From: Gammaproteobacteria bacterium HGW-Gammaproteobacteria-13
Lineage (GTDB): Bacteria > Pseudomonadota > Gammaproteobacteria > Pseudomonadales > Pseudomonadaceae
Length of the DNA stretch: 64,000 nt
Assembly: GCA_002840155.1 (NCBI GenBank)
Contig: PGZH01000001.1
Coordinates: 186,001-250,000 of the forward strand
Direction: 5' to 3'
The notes under the pieces were generated by a model. That model did not search any database, had not been told where the DNA came from, and saw only the letters and a program-made list of their open reading frames with translations. Positions 1 through 9,795 of the stretch are shown here, one piece after another. Every line of letters starts with the position of its first letter. The stretch's first letter is position 1. Made by a program: the position numbers and the translations under genes.

Positions 1-1156
1 CCCGATTGGCAGCAAGGGCGCGCGGCTGACCACTCAGCTGTCGATTCCTTCGCGCTACCTGGTGTATATGCCGCGCACCGCTCACGTCGGCATCTCGCTG
101 AAGATCGAAGACGAAGCCGAGCGTGAGCGTTTGAAGCAGGTGGTGGCCGATTGCGTGGCCGCCGAAGGCATCGAGGAAACCGGCGGTTTTATCCTGCGCA
201 CGGCGGCTGACGGTGCCGGTGCCGATGAAATCCTCGCTGACATCCGTTACCTGCGCCGCCTGTGGGAGCAGATCGCCACGCAGATGAAAGTTGGCCCGAC
301 GCCGCTGGTGATCTACGAGGATCTGTCCCTGGCGCTGCGCACCCTGCGTGACCTGGTCAACCCGAAAATCGAGAAGATCCGCGTTGACTCGCGCGAGACC
401 TTCGGCAAGATCACCCAGTTCGTCGATGAGCTGATGCCGGAAATCGCCGACCGCCTGGAACATTACCCAGGTGAGCGGCCGATCTTCGATCTGTATGGCG
501 TTGAGGATGAAATCCAGAAGGCGCTGGAGCGCAAGGTGCCGCTCAAGTCCGGCGGCTACCTGATCATCGATCCGGCCGAGGCGATGAGCACCATCGATGT
601 GAACACCGGCGCCTTCGTCGGCCACCGCACGCTGGAAGAGACCATCTTCAAGACCAACCTGGAAGCCGCCACGGCGATTGCCCGCCAGCTGCGCCTGCGC
701 AATATCGGCGGGATCATCATCATCGACTTTATCGACATGGAAGATGAGGAGCACCAGCGCCAGGTGCTGCGCACCTTGGAGAAGCAGCTGGAGCGCGACC
801 ACGCCAAGACCAATATCATCGGTATCACCGAGCTGGGCCTGGTGCAGATGACCCGCAAGCGCACCCGCGAAAGCCTTGAGCAGGTGCTGTGTGAGCCGTG
901 CAGCTGCTGTCAGGGGCGCGGCAAACTGAAGACGGCGGAAACCACCTGCTACGAAATCTTCCGGGAAATTCTGCGCGAGGCGCGGGCTTATCAGCCGGAA
1001 GGTTATCGCGTGCTGGCTAATCAGAAAGTCGTCGACCGCCTGCTTGATGAAGAGTCGGGCAATGTCGCCGATCTTGAAGCCTTTATCGGCCGCACCATCA
1101 AGTTCCAGGTCGAGACCATGTATTCCCAGGAGCAGTACGATGTGGTGCTGCTCTGA
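1..1156 (+). CDS. rng: Ribonuclease G, C-terminal part (5' end outside window)
   Basis: The reading frame is open from base 2 and enters the window already coding, so the N-terminal S1 domain start lies upstream; about 384 residues are visible of the roughly 485 usual for RNase G. RNase G is a cytoplasmic endoribonuclease that trims 16S rRNA 5' ends and takes part in mRNA decay. The two catalytic-site aspartates of the RNase E/G family are seen in DVNTGAF (base 596) and IIIDFIDM (base 725). The zinc-link cysteines lie near base 890 in CEPCSCCQGRG, where the usual CPxC has become CSCC, although both key cysteines remain. The protein ends soon after this region, without the long RNase E tail, which favours RNase G. 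yhdP starts 31 bases downstream. Confidence 0.95.
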   Translation, partial: PIGSKGARLTTQLSIPSRYLVYMPRTAHVGISLKIEDEAERERLKQVVADCVAAEGIEETGGFILRTAADGAGADEILADIRYLRRLWEQIATQMKVGPTPLVIYEDLSLALRTLRDLVNPKIEKIRVDSRETFGKITQFVDELMPEIADRLEHYPGERPIFDLYGVEDEIQKALERKVPLKSGGYLIIDPAEAMSTIDVNTGAFVGHRTLEETIFKTNLEAATAIARQLRLRNIGGIIIIDFIDMEDEEHQRQVLRTLEKQLERDHAKTNIIGITELGLVQMTRKRTRESLEQVLCEPCSCCQGRGKLKTAETTCYEIFREILREARAYQPEGYRVLANQKVVDRLLDEESGNVADLEAFIGRTIKFQVETMYSQEQYDVVLL

Positions 1157-1187
1157 TATGCGCGTTTACCACCTGGGCGTGAACTGA

Positions 1188-4100
1188 ATGCAGGCATTGG
1201 CGCGCTGGACAGCCCTGCTGTTGCGGACGGCGTTGGGGCTGTGCGCCCTGGCGCTGGTGTTGGCGGCGCTGTATGTCAGCCTCGGTCGCGAGCTGGTGCC
1301 GCTGGTCGCCGAATACCGTTTGGAAGCTGAAGACAAAGCCCGAGACGCGTTGGCCATGCCGGTGCAGATCGGTGCGCTGGAAGGCCTCTGGCAAGGTTTC
1401 TCGCCGGTGCTGACCGCTCACGATGTGACGGTCGGCGAGGGCGCAGGCGCCTTGCAGCTGGATCAGGTGCGCGTGGTGCCGGATGTGCTGGCCAGCCTGT
1501 TGGCGCGTCAGCTGCGCATTGCCCGGCTTGAGCTGGATGGCCTACAGCTGGTGGTGCAGCAGGCTGAAGGCGGCGGCTGGTCGCTCAAGGGCTTGCCGCA
1601 ACGCAGCGACCCGGCGCCGTTGGACCTGGCTCAGGTGCTGACGCAATCGCAGGTGGTCAAGCGCCTGTCGCTGTTCAACAGCCAGATCACCGTGCAGGCC
1701 TTCGAGCAGCCGCCACGGACCCTGACCTATGTCAATCTCACCCTGCGCAACGGCAGCGTAAGCCAGCGTCTGGACGGTCGTCTGTTGTTGCCCGATGGCC
1801 AGCCGCTGGCCCTGCAGTTGCGCACGCGGATAAGCGCCAAACGCTGGCAAGACGCCTCCGCCGAGCTGTACCTGAGCCTGCCGCAGAGCGATTGGGCGGC
1901 CTGGGTGCCGGCGAGCCTATTGGCGCAATGGCGGCTTGAGCAATTGCAGCTGGGCGGTGAAGTCTGGCTGAGCTGGGCCAAGGGTGGCGTGCAGCGGGCG
2001 GTCAGTCGCCTGCATGTGCCGCAGCTCAAGGCTGGCTACGCCGAGCGCGAATCGGTGGCACTGAACAATCTGGCGCTGAATGCCTATTTCACCCGTACCG
2101 AGCTGGGTTTCAAACTGGTGTTGGATGACCTGGCCTTCAGTCGTGATGAGCAGCGCTGGGGTGAAGTGCGTGTAGCGCTGACCCAGCAGGCAGAAAGCGC
2201 AGAGGTGCAGGAGCAATGGCTGCTGAGTGCCGACCGGCTCGACCTGGCGCCGCTGCAGCCGCTGGTGGCGGGGCTTGCGCCGTTGCCGGACAAAGGCCTG
2301 GCGTTGCTTGCGCAACTCAAGCCGCATGGCGCGCTGCGCAATATCCAGCTCGACTACCGGCCGCAGCTGACCGATAGCAAGCGCCTGCAGTTCTCGGCCA
2401 ATCTGCAGCGCATCGGCTTTGCCGCGTACCTCGGCTCGCCGGCTGCGGAAAACGTCAGCGGCAGCATCAGCGGTGATCTGGGGCAGGGTGAGTTGCGCGT
2501 CGACAGCGAAAACTTTTCCCTGCACCTCGACACCCTGTTCCCCAAGCCCTGGCTCTACCAGAAAGCCAATGCCCTGCTGACCTGGCAGCTTGATGAGCAA
2601 GCGTTCACCCTGCGTAGTCCCTATCTGCAGGTGCTGGGTGAGGAAGGCCCGGTCGCCGGTGATTTTCTGATTCGCCTGCGTTTCGATCCGGCGCAGGAAG
2701 ACTATATGGACCTGCGCGTCGGCCTGCGTAACGGCGATGCGCGCTTTACCGAGAAATACCTGCCGAGCCGTGCGCCGGGCATGAGCGCCGATCTGGATGC
2801 CTGGCTGAAAAGTGCCATCCGTGGTGGTGCGGTCGATGAAGGCTATTTCCAGTACCAGGGCTCGCTGAACAAGGACGCGGAGAATGCCGCGCGCAGTATC
2901 AGCCTGTTCTTCGCTGTGCATGATGCCGAGCTGGCCTTTCAGCCCGGCTGGCCGGCACTGCGTGAAGGGCGTGGGCGGGTTTTGATCGAGGATAGCGGCG
3001 TGCGCGTCGAACTGGCGGAAGGGCGCATCCTCGATAGCCGAGTGAACAACGCCCAGGCGCTGATCGCGACCGCATTGCCCGGTCAGCCGCCGCGCCTGTT
3101 GCTGACCAGTGAGCTGAGCAGCAATGTTGATGACGCCCTGCATATCCTGCAGCAGACGCCCATCGGCACCGCAGAAGCCTTTGCCGGCTGGACTGGCGCA
3201 GGGGCGCTGACTGGCAAGCTCAAGCTAGATTTGCCGTTGCGCAAGGGCCTGGCTCCGGAAGTGGTGGTGGATTTCGCCACTCAAGGCGCGCAACTCAGCC
3301 TGCCCAATCCGCCGCTGCAGTTCAGCCAGCTGCAAGGCGCCTTTCGCTACAACACTGCCAGCGGCCTCAGTGCCCCGGATATTCGTGCCCAGGTGCTGGG
3401 CCATGCGATGCGCGCCAAGGCTTTGGCCGAGGGCGCGCGTGGCAAAGCGCGCAGCCGCATTGAGGCCAGCGGGCAGATCGCCGTCAGTGAGTTGAGTACC
3501 TGGCTGGGCGTGACCCAGCCGCTGCCCGTCAGCGGCAATCTGCCGTATCGCCTCAACCTGACCCTGGACGGCGCCGACAGTCAGCTGCGCGTCAGTTCCA
3601 GCCTTAAAGGCGCGACGGTGGCGCTGCCGGCGCCGTTTGGCAAAAGCGCTGCCGAGGAGCGCGCGACGCAGTGGCGTATGAGCCTGGGCGGGCGTGAGCC
3701 GCGCTATTGGCTGGATTATGCCGAGTTGCTGAGCCTGACCTTTGCTGCCAGCCCTGGCCAGTTCAGCCAGGGCCGTGGCGAGATTCGCCTGGCCGATGGC
3801 CCGGCCAGCCTACCCACCAGCCAGGGCCTGCGTGTGCGCGGGCGCGTGGCGGAGTTGGATTGGTCGGCCTGGCAGCAGGTGTTGCAGCCCTATGCCAGTG
3901 TGCCAATCGGTGATGCACAGCGGCTGTTCAAAGATGCCCAGCTACGCATTGGTCGTTTCAGCGGTTTTGGCATCAACCTGGATACGCTGGAAGTGGCGGT
4001 TAAACGCGATGCCGCCACCTGGGCAGTCAGCCTCGACAGCCCGCAGCTGAAAGGTCTGGTCGGTTTGCCGGATGCCCGTGAGTTGCCGATTGCCCTGACG

Positions 4101-5021
4101 CTCGATTACCTGCGCTTCCCGGCGGCAGAGAAGAAGACCGCTGGCGAGCCTGTGGTCGATGCGCCAGACCCACTGGCCAGTGTCGATCCGCGCAGCTTCC
4201 CGGCGCTGGACGTGCGTATTGCCCAGGTTTATCAAGGCATCGAGCCGCTGGGCAGCTGGTCGCTCAAGGCGCGCCCGGTCAGTACCGGGGTACATTTCGA
4301 CGAGCTGGATCTCAACTTCAAGGGCTTGAAGATTGGCGGCCGGGCCAGCTGGCTAAACGCCGCAAGCGGCGTGCGCACGAGCTACAAAGGCCGCATGGAT
4401 GGCGCTGATCTGGCCGATGTACTGATCGCCTGGGGCTTTGCTCCCACCGCTAGCAGCCGCGACTTTCATATGGATGTGGATGGCGACTGGCCCGGTTCGC
4501 CGGCCTGGTTCGGCATGAAGCGGTTTAGCGGCACGCTGGATGCCTCGTTGCGTAAGGGGCAGTTCTCCGAGGTGGAAGGTCCTGCTTCGGCGCTGCGGGT
4601 ATTCGGCTTGCTGAATTTCAACTCGATTGGTCGGCGTCTGCGCCTGGACTTCTCCGATCTGCTTGGCAAGGGCCTGAGCTATGACCGGGTCAAGGGCCTG
4701 CTGGTGGCCGATAACGGTGTGTTCGTGACCCGCGAGCCGATCACCCTTGAAGGCCCATCGAGCAATCTGGAGCTCAATGGCACCCTGGATATGGCCAATG
4801 ACCGCATCGATGCCAAGTTGTTGGTGACCCTGCCGGTGACCAACAACCTGCCTTTGGCCGCGTTGATAGTCGGTGCGCCGGCCATTGGTGGGGCGCTGTT
4901 TATCGCCGATAAGCTGCTGGGTGACCGCGTGGCGCGCTTTGCCAGCGTGCAGTACGACGTCAAGGGCTCCTGGCAGAACCCGGATATCAGTTTCGACAAA
5001 CCCTTCGAGAAACCGCAGTAA
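1188..5021 (+). CDS. yhdP: YhdP family AsmA-like envelope protein
   Basis: This 1277-residue protein matches the usual size of YhdP (about 1270). One N-terminal transmembrane helix (about residues 8-31) anchors it in the inner membrane; the rest is a long periplasmic, beta-rich DUF3971/AsmA-C type region. YhdP-like proteins are thought to form a hydrophobic groove that carries phospholipids to the outer membrane. The C-terminus has the typical glycine-rich hydrophobic segment (LAALIVGAPAIGGALFIADK). The start at 1188 lies 31 bases after rng, which suggests cotranscription. The rng-yhdP-nitrilase-tldD order is usual for pseudomonads. The lipid-transport role is family knowledge, not visible in the sequence. 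Confidence 0.92.
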   Translation: MQALARWTALLLRTALGLCALALVLAALYVSLGRELVPLVAEYRLEAEDKARDALAMPVQIGALEGLWQGFSPVLTAHDVTVGEGAGALQLDQVRVVPDVLASLLARQLRIARLELDGLQLVVQQAEGGGWSLKGLPQRSDPAPLDLAQVLTQSQVVKRLSLFNSQITVQAFEQPPRTLTYVNLTLRNGSVSQRLDGRLLLPDGQPLALQLRTRISAKRWQDASAELYLSLPQSDWAAWVPASLLAQWRLEQLQLGGEVWLSWAKGGVQRAVSRLHVPQLKAGYAERESVALNNLALNAYFTRTELGFKLVLDDLAFSRDEQRWGEVRVALTQQAESAEVQEQWLLSADRLDLAPLQPLVAGLAPLPDKGLALLAQLKPHGALRNIQLDYRPQLTDSKRLQFSANLQRIGFAAYLGSPAAENVSGSISGDLGQGELRVDSENFSLHLDTLFPKPWLYQKANALLTWQLDEQAFTLRSPYLQVLGEEGPVAGDFLIRLRFDPAQEDYMDLRVGLRNGDARFTEKYLPSRAPGMSADLDAWLKSAIRGGAVDEGYFQYQGSLNKDAENAARSISLFFAVHDAELAFQPGWPALREGRGRVLIEDSGVRVELAEGRILDSRVNNAQALIATALPGQPPRLLLTSELSSNVDDALHILQQTPIGTAEAFAGWTGAGALTGKLKLDLPLRKGLAPEVVVDFATQGAQLSLPNPPLQFSQLQGAFRYNTASGLSAPDIRAQVLGHAMRAKALAEGARGKARSRIEASGQIAVSELSTWLGVTQPLPVSGNLPYRLNLTLDGADSQLRVSSSLKGATVALPAPFGKSAAEERATQWRMSLGGREPRYWLDYAELLSLTFAASPGQFSQGRGEIRLADGPASLPTSQGLRVRGRVAELDWSAWQQVLQPYASVPIGDAQRLFKDAQLRIGRFSGFGINLDTLEVAVKRDAATWAVSLDSPQLKGLVGLPDARELPIALTLDYLRFPAAEKKTAGEPVVDAPDPLASVDPRSFPALDVRIAQVYQGIEPLGSWSLKARPVSTGVHFDELDLNFKGLKIGGRASWLNAASGVRTSYKGRMDGADLADVLIAWGFAPTASSRDFHMDVDGDWPGSPAWFGMKRFSGTLDASLRKGQFSEVEGPASALRVFGLLNFNSIGRRLRLDFSDLLGKGLSYDRVKGLLVADNGVFVTREPITLEGPSSNLELNGTLDMANDRIDAKLLVTLPVTNNLPLAALIVGAPAIGGALFIADKLLGDRVARFASVQYDVKGSWQNPDISFDKPFEKPQ

Positions 5022-5106
5022 ACCCGCACGGCGGATATGCAGCCGTGCAGTCTGCCGGTATGGCTTGTAAGCTGAAGCCTGATACCGATAGTGAGATAAG
5101 GCAGTC

Positions 5107-5976
5107 ATGACTTTCGCAGTCATTCAAATGGTCAGCCAGGCTGATGTCCTGGCCAATCTGGCGCAGGCTCGGCAGTTGCTCGAACAGGCCGCTGCGCAAG
5201 GTGCGCGGCTGGCGGTGCTGCCGGAAAACTTCGCGGCCATGGGCCGGCGTGACCAGGCCGCACTGGGGCGTGCCGAAGCGTTGGGCGAGGGGCCGATTCT
5301 GCCCTGGTTAGAACAGATCGCCCGCGATCTGGGCCTGTGGATTGTCGCCGGCACCTTGCCCTTGCCGCCGGATGGCCAGCCTGACGCCAAGGCTCATGCC
5401 TGCTCCCTGCTGATCGATAATCAAGGCCAGCGGGTGGCGCGTTATGACAAGCTGCACCTGTTCGATGTGGATGTCAGCGACAGCCACGGCCGCTATCGCG
5501 AGTCTGACGATTACGCCTTCGGTAGCCAGGTGGTGGTGGCCGATACTCCGGTTGGGCGTCTGGGCCTGACGGTGTGTTATGACCTGCGCTTCCCCGAACT
5601 GTATAGCGCGTTACGTGCGGCTGGCGCCGAGTTGATCAGCGTGCCGGCGGCCTTTACTGCGGTTACCGGCGCGGCGCATTGGCAAATACTCACCCGCGCG
5701 CGGGCCATCGAAACCCAGTGCTATGTGTTGGCGGCCGGGCAGGGCGGCAGCCACCCGGGCGGGCGCGAGACCTTTGGCCATTCGGCGCTGGTCGACCCTT
5801 GGGGTCGCGTGCTCGCCGAACTGCCGCAGGGGCCGGGCGTACTGCTGGCCGAGCGTGATGCGGACGAGCAGGCGGCGATCCGTCAGCGCATGCCGGTGGC
5901 GCGGCATAAACGATTTTTTGCGGCAGCCGAACCACGGCTGCCAGGTGCAACAGTCATAAACGAGATTGAGCAATGA
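5107..5976 (+). CDS. Carbon-nitrogen hydrolase (nitrilase superfamily, deaminated-glutathione amidase-like)
   Basis: A 289-residue cytoplasmic enzyme with the complete nitrilase-superfamily triad: Glu40 in LPENF, Lys115 in YDKLHLF and Cys157 in [10 protein letters not shown]. The pattern around the triad and the length resemble the Nit1/YbeM branch, which hydrolyses the amide of deaminated glutathione as a metabolite-repair step. The exact substrate cannot be proven here. The ATG at 5107 follows a weak AAGG site. Its stop overlaps the start of tldD by four bases (ATGA), so the two are translationally coupled and probably share an operon with yhdP. Confidence 0.9.
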   Translation: MTFAVIQMVSQADVLANLAQARQLLEQAAAQGARLAVLPENFAAMGRRDQAALGRAEALGEGPILPWLEQIARDLGLWIVAGTLPLPPDGQPDAKAHACSLLIDNQGQRVARYDKLHLFDVDVSDSHGRYRESDDYAFGSQVVVADTPVGRLGLTVCYDLRFPELYSALRAAGAELISVPAAFTAVTGAAHWQILTRARAIETQCYVLAAGQGGSHPGGRETFGHSALVDPWGRVLAELPQGPGVLLAERDADEQAAIRQRMPVARHKRFFAAAEPRLPGATVINEIEQ

Positions 5977-7430
5977 ACAATATGTTGGTGTCCGTCAGTG
6001 AACATCTGCTGGGGCCGGGCGGTTTGACCATTGAGCATCTGCCTGGAGTTTTGGCCGACCTGGCCGGGCCGGGAATCGATGCGGCCGATCTGTACTTCCA
6101 GAGCCAGGTTTCGGAAACCTGGGCGCTGGAGGATGGCATCGTCAAGGAAGGCAGTTTCAATCTCGATCAGGGCGTTGGCGTGCGCGCTCAGTCCGGCGAG
6201 AAAACTGGTTTTGCCTACAGCAATGCGATCACAGCTGACGCCCTGAGCCAGGCGGCGCGTGCGGCCCGCTCGATTGCCCGCGCCGGGCAGAGCGGCCGCG
6301 TGCAAGCGTTCAGCAGCCCGTTGGTCAAGCCGCTGTATGCCCAGGACAACCCGCTGGATGTGCTGGGCCGGGCGGAAAAGGTCGAGTTGCTCAAGCGCAT
6401 CGACGTCGCCACTCGCGCCCTTGATCCGCGCATCAAGCAGGTTTCGGTCAGCCTGGCCGGGGTTTGGGATCGCATTCTGGTGGCCGCTAACGACGGCAGC
6501 CTGGGCGCGGATATTCGCCCGCTGGTGCGCTTCAATGTCAGCGTGATCGTCGAGCAGAACGGTCGCCGCGAGCGCGGCAGCCATGGTGGCGGCGGGCGTA
6601 CCGATTACCGCTACTTCCTTGAGCAGACCAGCAATAACGAAGAGCGCGCCATGGGCTATGCCCGTGAGGCCCTGCGCCAGGCGCTGGTCAACCTCGAGGC
6701 GATTCCGGCACCGGCAGGCACTATGACCGTGGTGATGGGCGCAGGCTGGTCCGGTGTGCTGCTGCACGAAGCGGTCGGCCATGGCCTGGAAGGCGACTTC
6801 AATCGCAAGGGCAGTTCGGCCTACAGCGGCCGTATGGGCGAGCAGGTGGCCTCCAGCTTGTGCACCATCGTCGATGACGGCACCCTGGCCGAGCGTCGCG
6901 GCTCCCTGAGCATGGACGATGAGGGCACGCAGACCCAGTGCACCACGCTGATCGAGAACGGCGTGCTCAAGGGTTATATGCAGGACAAGCTGAATGCCCG
7001 CCTGATGGGCGTGGCCTGCACCGGCAATGGTCGCCGTGAGTCCTACGCGCACCTGCCGATGCCGCGCATGACCAACACCTACATGCTGGCCGGCGAGAGC
7101 GATCCGGAAGAAATCATCCGTTCGGTGAAGAAGGGCATCTACTGCGCCAACCTCGGCGGCGGTCAGGTGGATATCACCAGCGGCAAGTTCGTGTTTTCCA
7201 CCAGCGAGGCTTACCTGATCGAGGACGGCAAGATCACCGCCCCGGTCAAAGGCGCGACTCTGATCGGCAATGGCCCGGAAGCGATGAGCAAGGTGTCGAT
7301 GGTTGGTAACGATCTGGCGCTGGACAGCGGCGTCGGTACCTGCGGCAAGGACGGTCAGTCGGTGCCGGTTGGCGTGGGCCAGCCGACGCTGAAGATCGAT
7401 GCGATTACGGTGGGCGGGACGGGCAGCTAA
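5973..7430 (+). CDS. tldD: Metalloprotease TldD
   Basis: A 485-residue subunit of the heterodimeric TldD/TldE zinc protease, which degrades unfolded or tail peptides and matures some modified peptides. The zinc-binding HExxxH motif is present as HEAVGH at residues 265-270, so this is the catalytic subunit. Length agrees with E. coli TldD (481). It overlaps the nitrilase gene by four bases. The partner pmbA (tldE) lies about 670 bases downstream on the same strand, separated by the oppositely oriented darP. Confidence 0.97.
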   Translation: MNNMLVSVSEHLLGPGGLTIEHLPGVLADLAGPGIDAADLYFQSQVSETWALEDGIVKEGSFNLDQGVGVRAQSGEKTGFAYSNAITADALSQAARAARSIARAGQSGRVQAFSSPLVKPLYAQDNPLDVLGRAEKVELLKRIDVATRALDPRIKQVSVSLAGVWDRILVAANDGSLGADIRPLVRFNVSVIVEQNGRRERGSHGGGGRTDYRYFLEQTSNNEERAMGYAREALRQALVNLEAIPAPAGTMTVVMGAGWSGVLLHEAVGHGLEGDFNRKGSSAYSGRMGEQVASSLCTIVDDGTLAERRGSLSMDDEGTQTQCTTLIENGVLKGYMQDKLNARLMGVACTGNGRRESYAHLPMPRMTNTYMLAGESDPEEIIRSVKKGIYCANLGGGQVDITSGKFVFSTSEAYLIEDGKITAPVKGATLIGNGPEAMSKVSMVGNDLALDSGVGTCGKDGQSVPVGVGQPTLKIDAITVGGTGS

Positions 7431-7436
7431 CAACTG

Positions 7437-7469
7437 TCGATTGGGTTGCGCGTTGCACAGCCCAATCGA
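7437..7469. terminator. Inverted repeat between convergent tldD and darP
   Basis: Nine-base arms TCGATTGGG and CCCAATCGA, separated by 15 bases, lie between the two stop codons. The position suits a shared terminator for the convergent genes, but no clear T-tract follows on either strand. Termination is therefore only an inference. Confidence 0.4.
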
Positions 7470-7478
7470 TGTGCTGGT

Positions 7479-7997
7479 TTAGCGCAAGCCGCGCTGGCTT
7501 TCATCCAGCTCGCGGATGTATTTGAAGATTTTGCGTGAAGCGGCAGGCGCTTTGTTCTGCGCCAGTTCGTGCTGGCCCTGACGGATCAGCTGGCGCAGGT
7601 GCTGACGGTCGGCGTCGGGGTATTCGCCGACAAATTTTTCCAGGGTGTCGTCGTCGCCGTTGAGCAAACGGTCACGCCAGCGCTCCAGATTATGAAAGCG
7701 TTCGTTGTACTGGCGGGTGGAGGCATCCAGCTGGTCGAGCAGGGTCAGGATGGCGGGGATGTCCTGATCGCGCATCAAACGGCCGATAAACTGCACATGG
7801 CGCTTCTTCGCGGCATTGGCGGTGTGCTTGGGCGCTTCGGCCAGCGCGCGGCGCAGCTCGTCGGTCAGCGGCAGCTTGTTCAGCAGGTCGAGTTTCAGGG
7901 TAGTCAGGCGTTGCCCCAGATCTTGTAGCGCATGAAACTCGCGCTTGACCTGGGTTTTGCTCTTCTCGCCGGAGAAGTCGTCAAGGTATTCAGACAT
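7479..7997 (-). CDS. darP: Ribosome-associated protein DarP/YjgA (DUF615)
   Basis: A 172-residue, highly charged helical protein of the DUF615/YjgA family, which associates with late 50S precursors and promotes ribosome maturation. The N-terminal [15 protein letters not shown] stretch and the RDQDIPAIL segment are characteristic. It lies on the opposite strand between tldD and pmbA, an arrangement common in Pseudomonas. The start codon is at 7997, with 103 bases to the divergent pmbA start. No catalytic motif is expected. Confidence 0.93.
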   Translation of the reverse strand: MSEYLDDFSGEKSKTQVKREFHALQDLGQRLTTLKLDLLNKLPLTDELRRALAEAPKHTANAAKKRHVQFIGRLMRDQDIPAILTLLDQLDASTRQYNERFHNLERWRDRLLNGDDDTLEKFVGEYPDADRQHLRQLIRQGQHELAQNKAPAASRKIFKYIRELDESQRGLR

Positions 7998-8100
7998 GGT
8001 GGCGGTCCAGTGGAAAACGCCGACATGATAGCAGCAAGTTTCCAGCTGTAAGCGTCTGGCCTGTGTGGCCGCGTTTGCCGCTTATCGTTCAGGAGTTCTT

Positions 8101-9447
8101 ATGAGTGCAGTAGACATCGTCGGCCCCCAGGCTGTGCCGCAATTGCAGGCGCAGGTGGAGCAGATTATTGCCGAGGCTAAAAAACAGGGCGCGAGCGCCT
8201 GCGAGGTGGCGGTATCGGTGGAGCAGGGCTTGTCCACCACGGTGCGTCAGGGTGAAGTGGAAACAGTCGAGTTCAACCGCGACCAGGGTTTTGGCATCAC
8301 CTTGTATGTCGGTCAGCGCAAAGGCTCGGCCAGCACTTCGGCGAGTGGTGAGGCAGCGATTCGCGAAACCGTCGCGGCGGCCCTGGCGATTGCCAAGCAT
8401 GCCTCCGAAGACGAATGTGCCGGCCTGGCCGATGCCGCGCTGATGGCCCGCGAGCTGCCGCAGCTGGATCTGTACCACGCCTGGTCGATTACCCCCGAGC
8501 AGGCCATTGAGCAGGCCTTGAGCTGCGAGGCGGCGGCCTTTGCCGCAGACCAGCGGATCAAGAATGCCGATGGCACGACGCTCAATACCCATCAGGGGTG
8601 TCGGGTTTATGGCAACAGCCATGGCTTTATCAGCGGTTACGCCAGCACGCGGCACAGCCTGAGCTGCGTGATGATCGCCGAAGACGGCGGGCAGATGCAG
8701 CGTGACTACTGGTACGACGTTAATCGCCAGGGCGAGTTGCTGGCCGATGCCGACAGCATCGGTCGGCGTGCCGCCGAGCGTGCGGTAAGCCGTTTGGGCG
8801 CGCGCCCGGTGCCGACCTGCGAAGTGCCGGTGCTGTTCGCCGCCGAGTTGGCCACCGGTCTTTTTGGCAGCTTTCTGGCGGCCATTTCCGGGGGCAATTT
8901 GTACCGCAAGTCATCGTTTCTCGAAGGTTCCCTGGGCCAGCAGCTGTTTCCCGAGTGGCTGAAGATCGATGAGCGCCCGCATATTCCCCGTGCATTGGGC
9001 AGTGCGGCCTTCGATGGTGATGGTCTGGCGACCTATGCCAAGTCCTTTGTCGAGCGTGGCGAGCTACTGTCCTATGTGCTCGGTACCTACTCCGGGCGCA
9101 AGCTGGGCATGCCCAGCACCGCCAACTCCGGCGGCGTGCATAACCTGTTTGTCAGCCATGGCGATGAAGATCAGAAGGCGCTGCTTAAGCGTATGGGCCG
9201 TGGCCTGCTGGTGACCGAGCTGATGGGCCAAGGGCTGAATATGGTCACCGGCGACTATTCGCGTGGTGCCGGTGGTTACTGGGTGGAGAACGGCGAGATC
9301 CAGTTCCCGGTGCAGGAAGTGACCATTGCCGGCAATATGCGCGACATGTTCAAGCAGATTGTCGCAGTGGGTAATGATCTGGAGCTGCGCAGCAATATCC
9401 GCACCGGTTCGGTGCTGATCGTGCGCATGACGGTGGCGGGTAGTTGA
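8101..9447 (+). CDS. pmbA: Metalloprotease subunit TldE/PmbA
   Basis: A 448-residue partner of TldD. It shares the TldD/PmbA fold but lacks an HExxH motif, as expected for the non-catalytic subunit. The start was placed at 8101 because an AGGAG site lies about ten bases upstream and the resulting length matches PmbA (about 450); an open frame extends upstream to 8065 but without a good site. The motifs TYSGRKLGMPSTANSGG and ITSGxxF-like segments in the C-terminal half are typical. A strong hairpin terminator follows immediately. Confidence 0.96.
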   Translation: MSAVDIVGPQAVPQLQAQVEQIIAEAKKQGASACEVAVSVEQGLSTTVRQGEVETVEFNRDQGFGITLYVGQRKGSASTSASGEAAIRETVAAALAIAKHASEDECAGLADAALMARELPQLDLYHAWSITPEQAIEQALSCEAAAFAADQRIKNADGTTLNTHQGCRVYGNSHGFISGYASTRHSLSCVMIAEDGGQMQRDYWYDVNRQGELLADADSIGRRAAERAVSRLGARPVPTCEVPVLFAAELATGLFGSFLAAISGGNLYRKSSFLEGSLGQQLFPEWLKIDERPHIPRALGSAAFDGDGLATYAKSFVERGELLSYVLGTYSGRKLGMPSTANSGGVHNLFVSHGDEDQKALLKRMGRGLLVTELMGQGLNMVTGDYSRGAGGYWVENGEIQFPVQEVTIAGNMRDMFKQIVAVGNDLELRSNIRTGSVLIVRMTVAGS

Positions 9448-9460
9448 TTCTGCTTGTATG

Positions 9461-9497
9461 AAAAAGGGGCTGTCGCTTAAGCGTTCAGCCCCTTTTT
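9461..9497. terminator. Bidirectional Rho-independent terminator
   Basis: The arms AAAAAGGGGCTG and CAGCCCCTTTTT flank a 13-base loop. With A and T tracts on both sides it can terminate both pmbA (plus) and ptsO (minus). Confidence 0.9.
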
Positions 9498-9510
9498 ATT
9501 GCCTGCGGTT

Positions 9511-9783
9511 TTACTCACCTTCATCGAAGTAGTTGTTGATCAGTTCGCTCAGGGCCTGCAGCGCCTCGGCGTCCTGCTCGCCTTCGGTGTGCAGGTGCAC
9601 CGGCGTGCCTTTACCGGCCGCGAGCATCATCACCGCCATGATGCTTTTGCCATCGACCAGGCTCTCCGCGCTGCGGCCAACTTTGACCTGGCAAGGGAAA
9701 CGCCCGGCGACGCCGACAAACTTGGCTGCCGCGCGGGCGTGCAGGCCAAGCTTGTTGATAATGGTGATTTCGCAGGCGGGCAT
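9511..9783 (-). CDS. ptsO: HPr-like phosphocarrier protein NPr
   Basis: A 90-residue HPr-fold protein of the nitrogen phosphotransferase system (PTS-Ntr). It takes phosphate from EI-Ntr (PtsP) and passes it to EIIA-Ntr. The phosphorylatable histidine lies in GLHARAA (residue 15) and the conserved serine in GKSIMAVMML. It is the last gene of the rpoN-hpf-ptsN-rapZ-ptsO cluster, starting 12 bases after the rapZ stop, and is followed by a strong terminator. Confidence 0.96.
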   Translation of the reverse strand: MPACEITIINKLGLHARAAAKFVGVAGRFPCQVKVGRSAESLVDGKSIMAVMMLAAGKGTPVHLHTEGEQDAEALQALSELINNYFDEGE

Positions 9784-9795
9784 CGCGGCAATTCC

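Noticed and set aside
5883-7433. 516-codon open frame opposite tldD
   Set aside because: TldD is certain from HEAVGH and length. The antisense frame has histidine- and alanine-rich low-information sequence.
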